Source: Sipunculus nudus (lineage: Eukaryota > Annelida > Sipuncula > Golfingiida > Sipunculidae). From it: DNA of 64,000 nt. A program made the position numbers and the translations under genes. Positions 53,401 through 61,882 of the stretch are shown here, piece by piece. The notes beneath the pieces are model-generated. The model was not told where the DNA came from. It saw only the letters and a list, made by a program, of their open reading frames with translations, and did not search any database. Within the stretch, counting starts at the first letter, position 1; the number at the start of each line of letters is the position of its first letter. The stretch covers positions 34,872,901 through 34,936,900 of the forward strand of contig CM049317.1 of the NCBI GenBank assembly GCA_026874595.1, given 5' to 3'.

Positions 53401-56400
53401 TTTAGCTCAGCTGACTATAAGTCATCTGAGCTATAGTCGTGGTCCATTGTCCGTCGTCTGTCTGTCGGTCGGTCCATCCGTCCGTCTGTCCGTAGATTTG
53501 GCACGTTTTGAAACCGTAAGACCTAGGAATCCAAAATTCGGCATAATGTTAGATGTCCCCAAGATCTCCTACCAAGCCGAAAACTGGGTCTTTGCGACTT
53601 TGTTCCTTTGAGAAATTAAGGAAAAACCTCAATTTTTTATTAAAAACTCATTTAGCACTTCAGGACTGGCTAATATTAAAACAACTCATCTGTTTTTCCT
53701 CATATTTACCATAAATATTCCTCTATATAGCTCCTATGTACATGGCAGAAATTAGGTCTGTATTTTATAATTTAAAAAAGTTATGGGTCCAAACATATTG
53801 CACTTTGTAAAAAATCATAAAAAATATTTGGTCACTTAACACAAAAAATTGTTAAAGCGAGGGACTTTTTTCAGTAATATAGCTTTAACTGATCAAAATT
53901 TAATTGTATACCCAAAATTAGATCAAAATCTTTTAAATTTTTTAAAATATTAGCAAAAATATAAAATTGGTACCTTAAATTTTGCCCATATTTGACCATG
54001 GCACATTTTTTTTCTCGTAAGCATATTTAATTTATTTTTCACAGCTGGGATACATGTGGATTTAATCTGTTGAATTCTGAAATTTGAAAGTAAAAGCTTA
54101 AAAATTAATCTAATTATTGAAGTTTTTCAGATGCTCTAATGTATTTACATTTTGTATATCCAAGACCCCACTCTTGCTCACTACAGCCTTGCCTAGGTAA
54201 CCTTGTTAGTGATGCAGCACTGGCAGAACACCCCTGCTGTAATAAACATATACTTATTCTCAGGGGCCCTTCCCTTACAGCCCCCCCCCCTCCCCGGTTT
54301 TTAAATATTAAAAAATAATTTCATTTAAATTAAATTTTATCCTTTACATATATACAGAGGTGCTGTAACTCCCACCAGTCCCTGTAAGCACCATTGAATT
54401 TAATTCCATATTCTGTATTTATATCCAAAAGTGTTGTACCTCTCTCCCCCCCCCCCCCCCAGTCATTGAGCCCTAGTTCCTGAGCACTGAGGATTGTATT
54501 TTTATTGCAACTTCAAAAAATCTATGGTGATGCAGTTATAACTGTCACAATCAGCTGAGCGCTGTGACCCATGGGTCCCTTGTTTCCTTATTAAATCATT
54601 ATATGGTTTTGGTCTACATTTTTCATACATTACCCAGTGCAGATGCAATGTATACCTTATTGACTTGATTTAACTTTCTTATCAAATTTAGTTTATGCTC
54701 ATTTGAAAATGGAAAATTTAAATTTTTTACAGCATTTAAATTCAATAAATTAAATGAGTATTATAATGCTTCAGCTCATGTCCACTATTCTGTTTGTGGT
54801 TTTGTATGTTCCAAGTGGATATATTTACATGCAAATCACAGTCTCTTAGTTGAAATACTGAAATACATGTGTGTTTTCTTGAGAGGTTCCTACATCTTTC
54901 ATGAAGTCTATAAAAGTGCACAGTCAACACGTCCACAAGGATTTTATACAAATGCTCTCAATCAATTTCAGCTACACACAGTTCCCTTGTTTTAAACCTG
55001 TTAGCAATGTCGAATTAAATTTCATATTCTGTATGTATATTAGGGCCCTGCACGGGGCAGGTTTTGACCTGCAGCCCGCGGTGGCCTGCAGCCTGGAATC
55101 AGCATAGGAATCTTTGTGGGGCGGGATGGGCTACATCTAAAAAAGTGCGGGGGCAGGCGGAAATGACGTCTGTGCAGAGGTGTTGTAATTCCCCCCCCCC
55201 GCACCCCACCCATTGAGTCATTGCACTTGTGCAGTGGGAATGTTTTGTTATGTTGTGTATTCCAACTGTATAAAATTTATAAAGTTAAAAATAACATGGA
55301 ATAGAAAAAAGTAAAAAAGGTGAGGTTTTAAATGAAGATATGTGTCAAGTGCTTAACATGTCAACATCTTATCAAAGAGCCAACCAGTATAGTGTAGTTA
55401 GAAAATACAATGTCAGTTTAGTTTGCAACAGTTCCTTAATCATGAACCAGCCATATCAACATGGCCTATATTATCTCTTTCTCCTAGACTTTTTCTCAAT
55501 TTGTTATTATTAAAGGTTTTGCCTTAAAGGTCAACTTCAGCTCAGCACAATGAGGCATGGGTGCCTTGTTTCATAATGCAATAAAGTCTGTTACTATGGG
55601 TATTCCATCCTGCTTAATAGGCTGCTTTTCATAATTACCTTTAAGACCTACCTTTCTGAGTTATGGACAAAAGTGAGATTTTTAATGTTTTCAAGACTGT
55701 CTTTTTCAAAATGAAAATGCTCAACATGCCCTTTGTTAAGATGAACTGTCATAAACACACGTCTGAAACCTCTCCAGTGTAGGTATGATCTGACTAATAT
55801 TCATTCAGTACATGTAATTTCTGAGTCAGCTGAGCATCATGACCCATGGGTCATTTGTACTTTAAAATTAAGAGACATGCAGCATCATGACTTTTTTTAT
55901 TTTTTTACAGGTCAGTTTATGGAACCAGAAAAAGTACACCCTGAAACATTTAAAGGGTCAGACCGTCCATTTTCAAAACCAAGGTCTCATATATACGCCA
56001 TCCAGAGGCATAACAGAGACAAATCAGCTTCCAAGGTCAAGAAAAATATCAGCAGATTCCATAAAAAGACTGCCAAGACACTGTCACAGTTAAAGGAAAT
56101 GGGAATTGACTATGACTTCAAAGAAACGGTGAGTAATGGGGATTTATGGCTGTGAAGCAATAAGGGCTTTCATGTCAGACCAGATAAACCATAGAGACAG
56201 CAGAAGCTTTGTGGTTTAAGCTTTAAATTAAGAGGCTCAGTGTCCCAGCTTGGAGGATGAGCCTTGGGAATTCACTTTACCAGTTGAATAATTGTACCAG
56301 TCTTTTCTCTATTGAAAACATTTAGCAGCAGTCAGCCACACAAAGGTTCTTATATATGTTCTGAGACATTTGAGTGGCAGAACGATCCATAGGTTTTTGT

Positions 56401-59017
56401 TCAATTTTAAGGTGCACATATGTATATGCCATTTATGACTGTACTTTTCAACTTGCAAAGCCCTTGTCAAATGAAATGTTCACATCCAAAGTAAAATGTA
56501 CATATCTTCATGCTGATGTAATTTATAATAAAGTTTTTTTTATTACAAAATTGTTCTAATATCAGTTAGTTATCAAAGCCCAGTGGAAATGACGTGAAAA
56601 GGCCTAAATGTACTACCTGTGGTCACACAGCCATTATGGCTCAGGGCTCAACACAAATTTTTGAAATAACTAGTAAGGCCAGTAATATTAGGCTTTTACT
56701 TGTCCTATATGAACTTTTTCTTGTTCTACAAAAAAACAATGATCAGAAATAGAAAGCACTTTGAGTGTACTCCATATGATTAATGTATCCACCAAAACGA
56801 AGTATTGCAGATACTATGTTTTTGACCGGGTTCTGCCGCCGCCCCCGCGTTTGTTTCCGGAGAACTCCTGTGAGTTCTACTGGATGGATTTTTCTGAAAC
56901 TTACACCAATTATCTGGTCACATGTGAACTGGTGCCTAACCAATTGGCCTTGACCTCTGACCTTTCCTCTCTGCCCAGCGTACCTTTGTGCGTCTGTTTC
57001 CACACATAAACCCACATATCTCGGGAACCATTTGACCGATCAGGGAAAAAAAATTGTACAAATGTAGCCCTTGGATAGCTTTATAACATACACAAAAATG
57101 GTGGTGCCACCTGCAACCATATTTGCACAGTGTCCATCTGTTCATCTGCCTTGGGTAAAAATCACTCATGTCTCTGCAGTGGTTTGACTAATTCACCTGA
57201 AATTTGGCATGCCTATACATCCTAGAAAGCTTTCTTGATTTTATGACAGGTGGCGCCACCTACATTCACGTTCACACTGTAGACATCCATGCTTATATCT
57301 CCGGCCATATATTCTTTCGACCAATCAGGCAAAAAATTTTACACAAATGTTGCCCTTGGATAGCTTAATAATATACACAAAAATGGTGGCGCCACCTGCA
57401 GCCGTTTTTGCACAGCGTCCATCTGTTTGTCTGCTGTGGGATACAATCACTCATCTCTGCAGTGGTTTGACTTTTCCAACTGAAATTTTGCATGTGTATA
57501 CATCTTGGATAGTTTCTCGTTCAAATAACAGGTGGCGCCACCTACAGTCATGTTTACGTGGCAGACATCCATTCTAATATGTAACACATGTAACTCTATT
57601 TCCCCTTGCCACTCAATCCATGCCTCACTTCACCCGTCCAACTCTGATTTTGGCAGATACATGTAGTTGCTTGTCGACTACCCGTATTCTAGTTTTATAA
57701 GAAATAAACAAGTACAGATTTTTTTTGTTAATAATATTTTCTCTCTAGCATTTGCACAGATAACATACAGGTTATTTAAGACAGACTAACACATTTTAAT
57801 TTCAGTTCTCCTAGAAAAAAATGGCCAAATTAAGATAATTTCTGAATCAGCCTTTGTGTAAAGGTTCATAAAAGGGATCCTGTTGCCCAGTTAACTTGCC
57901 TGAATGGGCAAGTAGGACCCCAATTTTGGTTGCTTTTTCACCATTTTCTTTAACTTCAACATGCCCTGGGCAAGCAGTTAACAGTGAATATTGAACCCTG
58001 TGACTGATAAAGAATTATAGGGCCATAATAGAAACAGTCTTTATTATTCAGACTATTAATCTGTAAGAAAGTTGCACCTTTTCTGCATTAATATAACTTA
58101 GACGCATGCTTCTATTTAACAATACATACAGCACCCCTTTGTGGGCCAGAATAAAACCCAGTGTTGACTCTCACCTTCCACACCATCACACAATCGTGTT
58201 GATGTGTTTTTACTATAACTATTTTACAGTTATGGTATGCTTATGTGACTCATCTCGTATTCAAAAATGATTCTCTATTTTTTTCTCAAACTGCCTGAAT
58301 AATTGTGTAAGGAATCAGTTGTTACATCATGTTTGATAACTGTCATATTAAAAAAAAAGGTGAATGGGGAATATATCATTTGTCTCATGTACTTGCTCTG
58401 GTTATAACCTTTTCAATAATAAATGCCTTGTTGCTTTCCTGATTACATGTAAGCATACAACCATAGTCATTGTTGCCAGGTAATCTTATGAGGATCATGT
58501 CGAGGACTTAAAAGATTCTCATTAAGATACTCTGTCATGGTTGTTAATATACTTAGAATCCCTCCTTCCTTATGCTACTTCCTCAAGAAAATATCTGTTC
58601 TTTGCATGTGCATTTATCATTGTTTATGGTTGCTTATCAAAAAGTCGCACCCAGTTTAATTATTCATAAAGAAAAATTACCAGTCATGGAAATAGTCAGA
58701 TTAATGGCACAACACTATTGAATAAGCAATCCTTCACTCGGTAACACATGTATTTTCAGACACCAGGGCTGACTCTCGCAGCGGATTCAGAATCAAGTCT
58801 TAAAATCAGTGAAGGAACAGAAACTGCCATGGACCAGGAATCAACAGAAGAATTAAATACTTCACCAAAAACCAAGACAACTCCCAAGAAAAAGAAAGGT
58901 CGTTTAAGTACAATTGCCTCAGAAACACCTGTCGAAGTCCGGAAATCACCTCGAGTAAAAAAACTTGTCTCCAGTAACTCTAATACTTCAGTTAAGCGAA
59001 GAGCAAGCAAACATTAA
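32980..59017 (+). CDS. NIFK: NIFK homologue (nucleolar RRM protein interacting with the Ki-67 FHA domain); join of 32980..33078, 41151..41285, 41630..41738, 55911..56128, 58760..59017
   Basis: Predicted 272-residue protein (human NIFK is 293). Residues 1-33 are a charged lead-in. An RRM spans about 42-118, with RNP2 VYVGHI at 44-49 and RNP1 KGYAFVEF at 83-90. Then comes the family's MxPEKVH block (118-124) and a basic coiled region ending GIDYDF (about 178-183). The tail is Lys/Ser/Thr-rich with KKKK and RRASKH at the end, fitting nucleolar targeting. The family acts in pre-rRNA processing and binds the Ki-67 FHA domain through a phosphorylated tail; [12 protein letters not shown] here resembles the human TPTFLERRKS region but that match is tentative. 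All five exons join in phase (819 nt). Start is the ATG at 32980; an upstream in-frame ATG at 32926 is less likely. Introns 1, 3 and 4 are swollen by mobile elements. Confidence 0.93.
33206..33261. repeat. Imperfect inverted repeat in NIFK intron 1
   Basis: CCGCCACGAACGGACTCCA at 33206-33224 is mirrored by TGGAGTCCGACCG plus TCTGGCGG at 33241-33261, so a hairpin with a short loop and a small bulge is possible about 130 bp after exon 1. Origin unknown. Confidence 0.6.
33262..34195. other. NIFK intron 1, proximal part
   Basis: Contains poly-C (about 34060-34070) and poly-G (about 34130-34137) runs and some GC-richer sequence around 33870-34010. A short coding-looking frame around 33640-33780 lacks splice or homology support. 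Confidence 0.35.
34196..34814 (+). mobile_element. Helitron-like element with about 145-bp internal repeats, 5' end unclear
   Basis: Relative of 61010-61877. Units containing AAATTCACAGGGAT begin at 34225 and 34515 (290 bp apart), with a degenerate unit between. The 3' end shows the hairpin AGGAC-CATT-GTCCT (about 34792-34805), then a short spacer and CTAG at 34811-34814 followed by T, as expected for Helitron-type 3' ends. No replicase/helicase frame. Confidence 0.7.
34815..38002. other. NIFK intron 1, middle part
   Basis: Two patches rich in GGTTTTAGGC and TTATAACC (about 35905-36005 and 37300-37410) may be the ends of a decayed element about 1.5 kb long. Near 37930 is the string TATTTATATAGCGCC. 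No exon recognised. Confidence 0.35.
38003..39113. mobile_element. Probable pogo/Tc1-like non-autonomous element, 1.1 kb, TA-flanked
   Basis: The left end CAGTCAAGCCCACTTTGTGT and the reverse complement of the right end (TAGTCAAGCCCGCTCATTGT) form an imperfect inverted repeat of about 30 bp continuing into CATATC(A/C)GTT. TA flanks both sides (38001-38002, 39114-39115), as for the Tc1/mariner/pogo group. CCCGTTTATTGTCA recurs near the left end. No transposase frame seen. Confidence 0.7.
39186..39224. repeat. (TA)n/(GT)n microsatellite
   Basis: TA run passing into GTGTGT then ATGT units. Confidence 0.85.
39732..39993 (+). repeat. Three tandem partial copies of NIFK exon 2 with its 3' splice site (87-bp unit)
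   Basis: Exon-like starts at 39757, 39844 and 39931, each preceded by the same T-rich tail and AG. Each copy carries about the first 65-70 nt of exon 2 (codons for [20 protein letters not shown] with a few changes) and then jumps back to intron sequence with no splice donor. The 87-bp unit is a multiple of three: read in the exon frame, each copy runs into the TAG of the next acceptor, so splicing to a decoy copy would give an early stop. Copy 3 is cut by a mobile element. Confidence 0.92.
39994..41037 (+). mobile_element. Helitron/HINE-like element with about 300-bp internal repeats, inserted in the exon-2 copy array
   Basis: Begins TAGCCCTCAGCC with a 5' hairpin (AGCCCTCAGCC against GGCTGATGGGCT), then a run of GTCCGTCC. 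Three units begin GTGAGC(G/A)GGATATCT at about 40095, 40393 and 40697. The 3' part carries GGCTGAGGGCT (41001-41011, reverse complement of the 5' end), a small TCAG/CTGA hairpin and CTAG at 41034-41037 followed by T. The flanking 87-bp array without the insert reads straight across, so the ends are known to within about a base. No protein-coding frame. Confidence 0.88.
41038..41150 (+). repeat. Fourth partial copy of NIFK exon 2 plus the tail of copy 3
   Basis: After the mobile element the interrupted unit resumes. A fourth exon-like copy starts at 41063, 88 bp before the true exon 2 at 41151. Like copies 1-3 it has an acceptor AG but no donor. Confidence 0.9.
41151..41738 (+). CDS. NIFK: NIFK coding exons 2 and 3 (RRM)
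   Basis: Exon 2 is 41151-41285 (45 codons, donor AAA|GTAAGG) and holds RNP2 (VYVGHI) and the first helix ([11 protein letters not shown]). Exon 3 is 41630-41738 (36 codons plus one base, donor AAAT|GTAAGT) and holds RNP1 (KGYAFVEF) and the second helix. Exon 2 is chosen over the four upstream partial copies because only it continues past HGFY and has a donor. Confidence 0.94.
42321..44850 (+). mobile_element. Helitron-like element containing the 279-bp satellite array
   Basis: The interior from about 43248 is a tandem array of about 279-bp units. The 3' end has a TAGTCG...GCTA hairpin, then CCCATATT and CTAG (44847-44850) followed by T. The 5' limit at 42321 is a guess, based on a T-rich AGCGAACCTGTGAGC start followed by CCGTCG repeats. 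Confidence 0.55.
43248..44740 (+). repeat. 279-bp satellite array arranged as a two-unit higher-order repeat
   Basis: The CCATCTG(G/T)T(T/C)ATCTGCC block recurs at about 43455, 43734, 44012, 44290 and 44570, spacing 278-280 bp. Units alternate between two types: types at 43455, 44012 and 44570 carry CTCATATC or CTCCTATC and CCTGGA; those at 43734 and 44290 carry CTCATTTC and CCTAGACGG. The downstream half (ATCTTGGGAA versus ATCTCGGGAA) alternates in the same way. Each unit includes the palindromic GGTGGCGCCACC or a one-base variant, twice. Confidence 0.88.
45452..46837 (+). mobile_element. HINE-like element, AGCTCAGCTGAC family, 5' part
   Basis: Starts AGCTCAGCTGACTATAAGTC then ATCTGAGCT, followed by GTCCGTCCGTCC. 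Closely related to 53404-54583. Its 3' part seems displaced by the element at 46838; similar tail sequence reappears at about 49990-51822 and ends with GATCAGCTGAGCGCCATGAC and a CCCATGGG hairpin. Confidence 0.65.
46838..49260 (+). mobile_element. HINE-like element, GGTCA-rich subfamily, complete copy (about 2.4 kb)
   Basis: 5' end AGCTCAGCTGACTTTCAGTC then ATGCTGGGCTATAGCG. The 3' end is GCAGCTGAGC (reverse complement of the 5' end) followed by the palindrome TGACCCATGGGTCA and CTTGTT. Inside are many AGGTCA half-sites (about 47167-47610). A second copy starts at 61883 and runs off the window. No long open frame; short frames over the copies are not conserved with each other. Confidence 0.78.
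47167..47615 (+). repeat. Clustered AGGTCA half-sites (DR0, DR1, DR2 spacings)
   Basis: For example AGGTCA at 47167, 47175, 47182 and 47188 (spacers 2, 1, 0) and at 47313, 47321 and 47328. Further clusters near 47448 and 47576. The same clusters occur in the copy at 62205-62660. DR1 of AGGTCA is the site recognised by HNF4- and RXR-type nuclear receptors; use here is unproven. Confidence 0.8.
49261..51822 (+). mobile_element. Remnant HINE-like sequence ending in the family 3' terminus
   Basis: Includes family tail sequence (for example GATCAAAAACTGTAGATTTT near 50200, also at about 46137) and a large (CT)n block. The terminus at 51790-51822 has TCAGCTGAGC, GACCCATGGGTC and CCTTGTTTT. Confidence 0.55.
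50320..50456. repeat. (CT)n microsatellite with CTTT interruptions
   Basis: Pyrimidine-only tract, mostly TC units, producing Ser/Leu open frames that are not genes. Confidence 0.9.
51922..53403 (+). mobile_element. HINE-like element, diverged, AGCTCAACTGAC start
   Basis: 5' end AGCTCAACTGACTCTAAGAC then ATCTGAGTT, with later family blocks (GCCCAACTTTGACTATGG near 52464). The next family member starts at 53404; the 3' end of this one is not clear. Confidence 0.55.
53404..54583 (+). mobile_element. HINE-like element, AGCTCAGCTGAC family, complete copy (about 1.2 kb)
   Basis: 5' end AGCTCAGCTGACTATAAGTC then ATCTGAGCT (hairpin), a GTCCGTCC-type run, a family body, and the 3' end TCAGCTGAGC at 54551-54560 followed by GACCCATGGGTC hairpin and CCTTGTTT. 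Preceded by TTTTT and followed by TT, consistent with T/T insertion. A poly-C run lies at about 54447-54461. Confidence 0.72.
54584..55860 (+). mobile_element. Remnants with two more family 3' ends
   Basis: The terminus at 55823-55855 reads GTCAGCTGAGCATCATGACC and CATGGGTCATTTG. A poorer one lies at about 55538-55570 (CAGCTCAGCACAATGAGG). Starts not identified. Poly-C at about 55192-55200. Confidence 0.5.
56820..57692 (+). mobile_element. Helitron-like element with 279-bp satellite units (NIFK intron 4)
   Basis: Shares GACCTCTGACCTTTCC, the CACATAAACCC block and the GGTGGCGCCACC units with the 43-kb array (two to three units, about 279 bp apart). The 3' end has the hairpin GTAGTTG-CTTGT-CGACTAC, then CCGTATT and CTAG at 57689-57692 followed by T. 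The 5' limit is approximate. No coding frame. Confidence 0.75.
57693..58759. other. NIFK intron 4, distal part
   Basis: AT-rich sequence up to the last NIFK exon. I see no further element ends, repeats or coding exon. Confidence 0.4.
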
Positions 59018-59145
59018 ACTTATGATTGTTAACGATGGACTTGGGTATCTTGTTAATATATATTTTTATATATACTGTGGTGATAAGAAGAGAAAAAAGT
59101 TACATATGCAGACCACTGTGTATATACTGTGTATCAGACAGTAAG

Positions 59146-59147
<2 letters not shown>

Positions 59148-59210
<63 letters not shown>
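59148..59210. repeat. (TA)n microsatellite in the probable NIFK 3' UTR
   Basis: About 30 TA units 130 bp after the NIFK stop and before the nearest poly(A) signal at 59394, so it would be transcribed. Confidence 0.88.
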
Positions 59211-59214
<4 letters not shown>

Positions 59215-59393
59215 CATCAGCTTTTATTAATGAGTAATAAGACTCCTGCAGTCAAAGAGGAACCAGTTTAAACTACCATTTAACAAAAATTCTTGTACAA
59301 TGATCAGAATAGCATGAAGGGAGAGCTGTTCGCACTGTATGCAATCTTTATTTCAATATATACTACATGGATAAGCATTTACAAGCAAAATTG

Positions 59394-59399
59394 AATAAA
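59394..59399 (+). terminator. Candidate NIFK poly(A) signal
   Basis: AATAAA 377 bp after the stop codon; first canonical hexamer downstream apart from an ATTAAA overlapping the stop. Confidence 0.4.
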
Positions 59400-61009
59400 T
59401 TTGTTAACCCTATTGGAATGTCATGTTTCTCTTAGAGCCTTCTAAATCCATTTGCTGACAACATTGTATGAAACATTTGAATAAATTTTCTTGTACACAT
59501 CTTCAGAAGGCTTTACTGAGAACCATATATAACTCTTGTCTGAATGAAATAAAAGTGTACACAGTGCTTTGCTGGCAAAAGCAGGGAATGTAATACTTTG
59601 GAATTTCCACCTTTTCCACAAAAAAGGCATTCATACAGGTTTCCCTTTCCGCAGAAAAATTTGCATTTCCCCCATATATGCATCCCACATTGTTTAAGTC
59701 CAGCGTTATGATGAGGACATAAGTTTTTTTTATATAGGCTGTGCTTTGATATGAGCCAGAGTAACTTTACAAATCAGCCAATAACATATTTACTTACAAA
59801 ATAATGATGGGGCTAGAGTTTAGGCTGATACTTGGCCCTATTATGGCATCATTGCTCTTTGCCAATTGTGGAACTCTATAATTGCATCAGCACTTGTGAG
59901 CCATAATAGCGTGGGGTACAAGTGCAGCTGCAATTTTGTGAATATACAAATTCTGTCTAGGAGTGTCCAGGTTAATGAAATACGGGAAAATATTTCATTT
60001 TTTGTCATATTTTTTACTATTAATAAGCTTTTATTGTGGAAAACATCTAGGTGATCACTTTTCCAATGTATTGATACAAATAAAAAAAAATGCCTTTCTG
60101 TGTCTGTATTTGCCTGTCTCAGACAGGCAAAAAGGCATTATTTCTACCCCTACTTTGTACCAAACGCACAAAAATAACCATGAGTTGTCAGCTGTGTACT
60201 AACACAGCCACAATGTCTTCTTTGTCATATATGAAGACACCATGTCCTCATAAAAATGACCTCATGGATAGCCATGAAATTTGATGTTCATGTGGTTTGT
60301 GATTTTCTTTACATAAGACTGGTCATGCCATGTACAAATTCTTCATTTTTATGCAACAGTAACTATAAGTAGAACAAAGACAGCTTCAATTCTGTGGTTA
60401 TGGGGTAGAGCACAGGCTCAAAGAAGTGAGATACTGAGTTTGAATGTCAAATGAGGAGTGGTTGGTTTTTTCACGATCAGCCCCCATCCAGGTTAGCTCC
60501 CTTTCAGGCACAATGCTGAGACTGCACCCAACAAATGTGTTTCACTCACAAATGGGTGCACCTTTGGGGGGTTCATGGTCATGACACCCAGGACCCTCAG
60601 GTGCAGGACATGGAGCCTGGTTGATGCCAGGATTATCATGTGTTTCTGTAATGTGTTGAAGTCCAAAACTGGATTGGAATTCTGTAGATGTACATAGCAC
60701 CAAGTTAAAGGTGCCCATTCACCTACCTTTTGAAAAAAAATTGTGATTTCTCAATTCCTCTGTGTATATATTAATTATCTAAGGGTAATTTTAATTATGA
60801 AAAGTTCTTATAACACCTCAGTGAGGGATGTATGAACTTGTTTATCAACAACGTGTTTATAAACACAGCTTAGGTTGACAACCAGGAAAAACATGTAACC
60901 TAACGTTTTAGGTTGCATACATTTGGGAGTAGAAAGGTGACTTGTGGCAAACCATTTGCAAAGCTCTGGTTTATATGACTTGCTGCCAGATGTCCTGATT
61001 GAATTTATT
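59400..61009. other. 3' flank of NIFK; no gene recognised
   Basis: Only short unassigned frames. Nothing with splice sites and homology was found. Confidence 0.35.
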
Positions 61010-61877
61010 AGGGCCCCGCTTGACAAGCGGTGAACTATAGTGATCACCGTGTCAGTCCGTCCATCCGTCCTTCCATCCTTCAGTCAGTGACACTTTCTTT
61101 CGCTCGTGATAACTCAACAACAACCCAAAGCACCTTTCCCAAATTCACAGGGATGATTGGTACATATGAGGGCTCCAGACATGTTTAAAAACAGACCTGT
61201 TGGAATTCCAATATGGCTGCCACAGCCTGATCCCTGATTTTCTTTTGCGCGCGATAACTCAACAACAACCTACAGCAGCTTTCCCAAATTCACAGGGATG
61301 ATTGGTACCTATGAGGGCTCCAGACCTATTGAATAACAGACCTGTCTGAATTCCAATATGGCTGCCACAGCCTGATCCCTGATTTTCTTTTGCGTGTGAT
61401 AACTCAACAACAACCTACAGCAGCTTTCCCAAATTCACAGGGATGATTGGTACCTATGAGGGCTAAAAACCTATTGAATTACAGACCTGTTGGATTTCCA
61501 ATATGGCTGCCACAGCCCGATCGCTGATTTTCTTTCGCGCCCAATAACTCAACAACAACCTACTGCTGCTTTTCCAATTTCACAGGGATCATTGGTGCCT
61601 ATGAGGGCTCCAGACCAATTGAATTACAGACTTGCTCAAAATCAAATATAGCCAACAGACTACATTCTGTGATTTTCTGTTGCACCCATTATTTCAGACA
61701 TATCTTCTTTAATATCATTTGATCCAGTAGGATTTTTTCCCTCATGCATATGGATGAAAACCTGTTCTTGTTTGTCATATTTTTCAAATTTAACTTAATT
61801 TTTCACCCACATGTAAACTAGTCCAGCACGACCAGAAATGGGGGGCCCTGTGAGGACCAATGTCCAACAACATCTAA
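61010..61877 (+). mobile_element. Helitron-like element with four 145-bp tandem units
   Basis: Begins AGGGCCCCGCTTGAC, then a TCCGTCC run. AAATTCACAGGGATGATTGG-type units start at 61141, 61286, 61431 and 61576, exactly 145 bp apart. The 3' part has GGGGCCCT (reverse complement of the start), the hairpin GGAC-CAAT-GTCC and CTAA at 61874-61877 followed by T. Complete by these criteria, without coding capacity, and directly abutting the next element. Confidence 0.85.
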
Positions 61878-61882
61878 TTTTT

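Larger units (their letters stand above)
41739..55910. other. NIFK intron 3 (14.2 kb), built largely of nested Helitron/HINE-like repeats
   Basis: Five copies of the AGCTCA(G/A)CTGAC 5' end (41818, 45452, 46838, 51922, 53404) and several matching 3' ends lie within this one intron, with some elements inserted in others. Recurrent internal blocks include TTTGACCATGG near 45080, 46030, 46700, 52470 and 53990. No exon, replicase, helicase or reverse-transcriptase frame was found. Confidence 0.7.
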
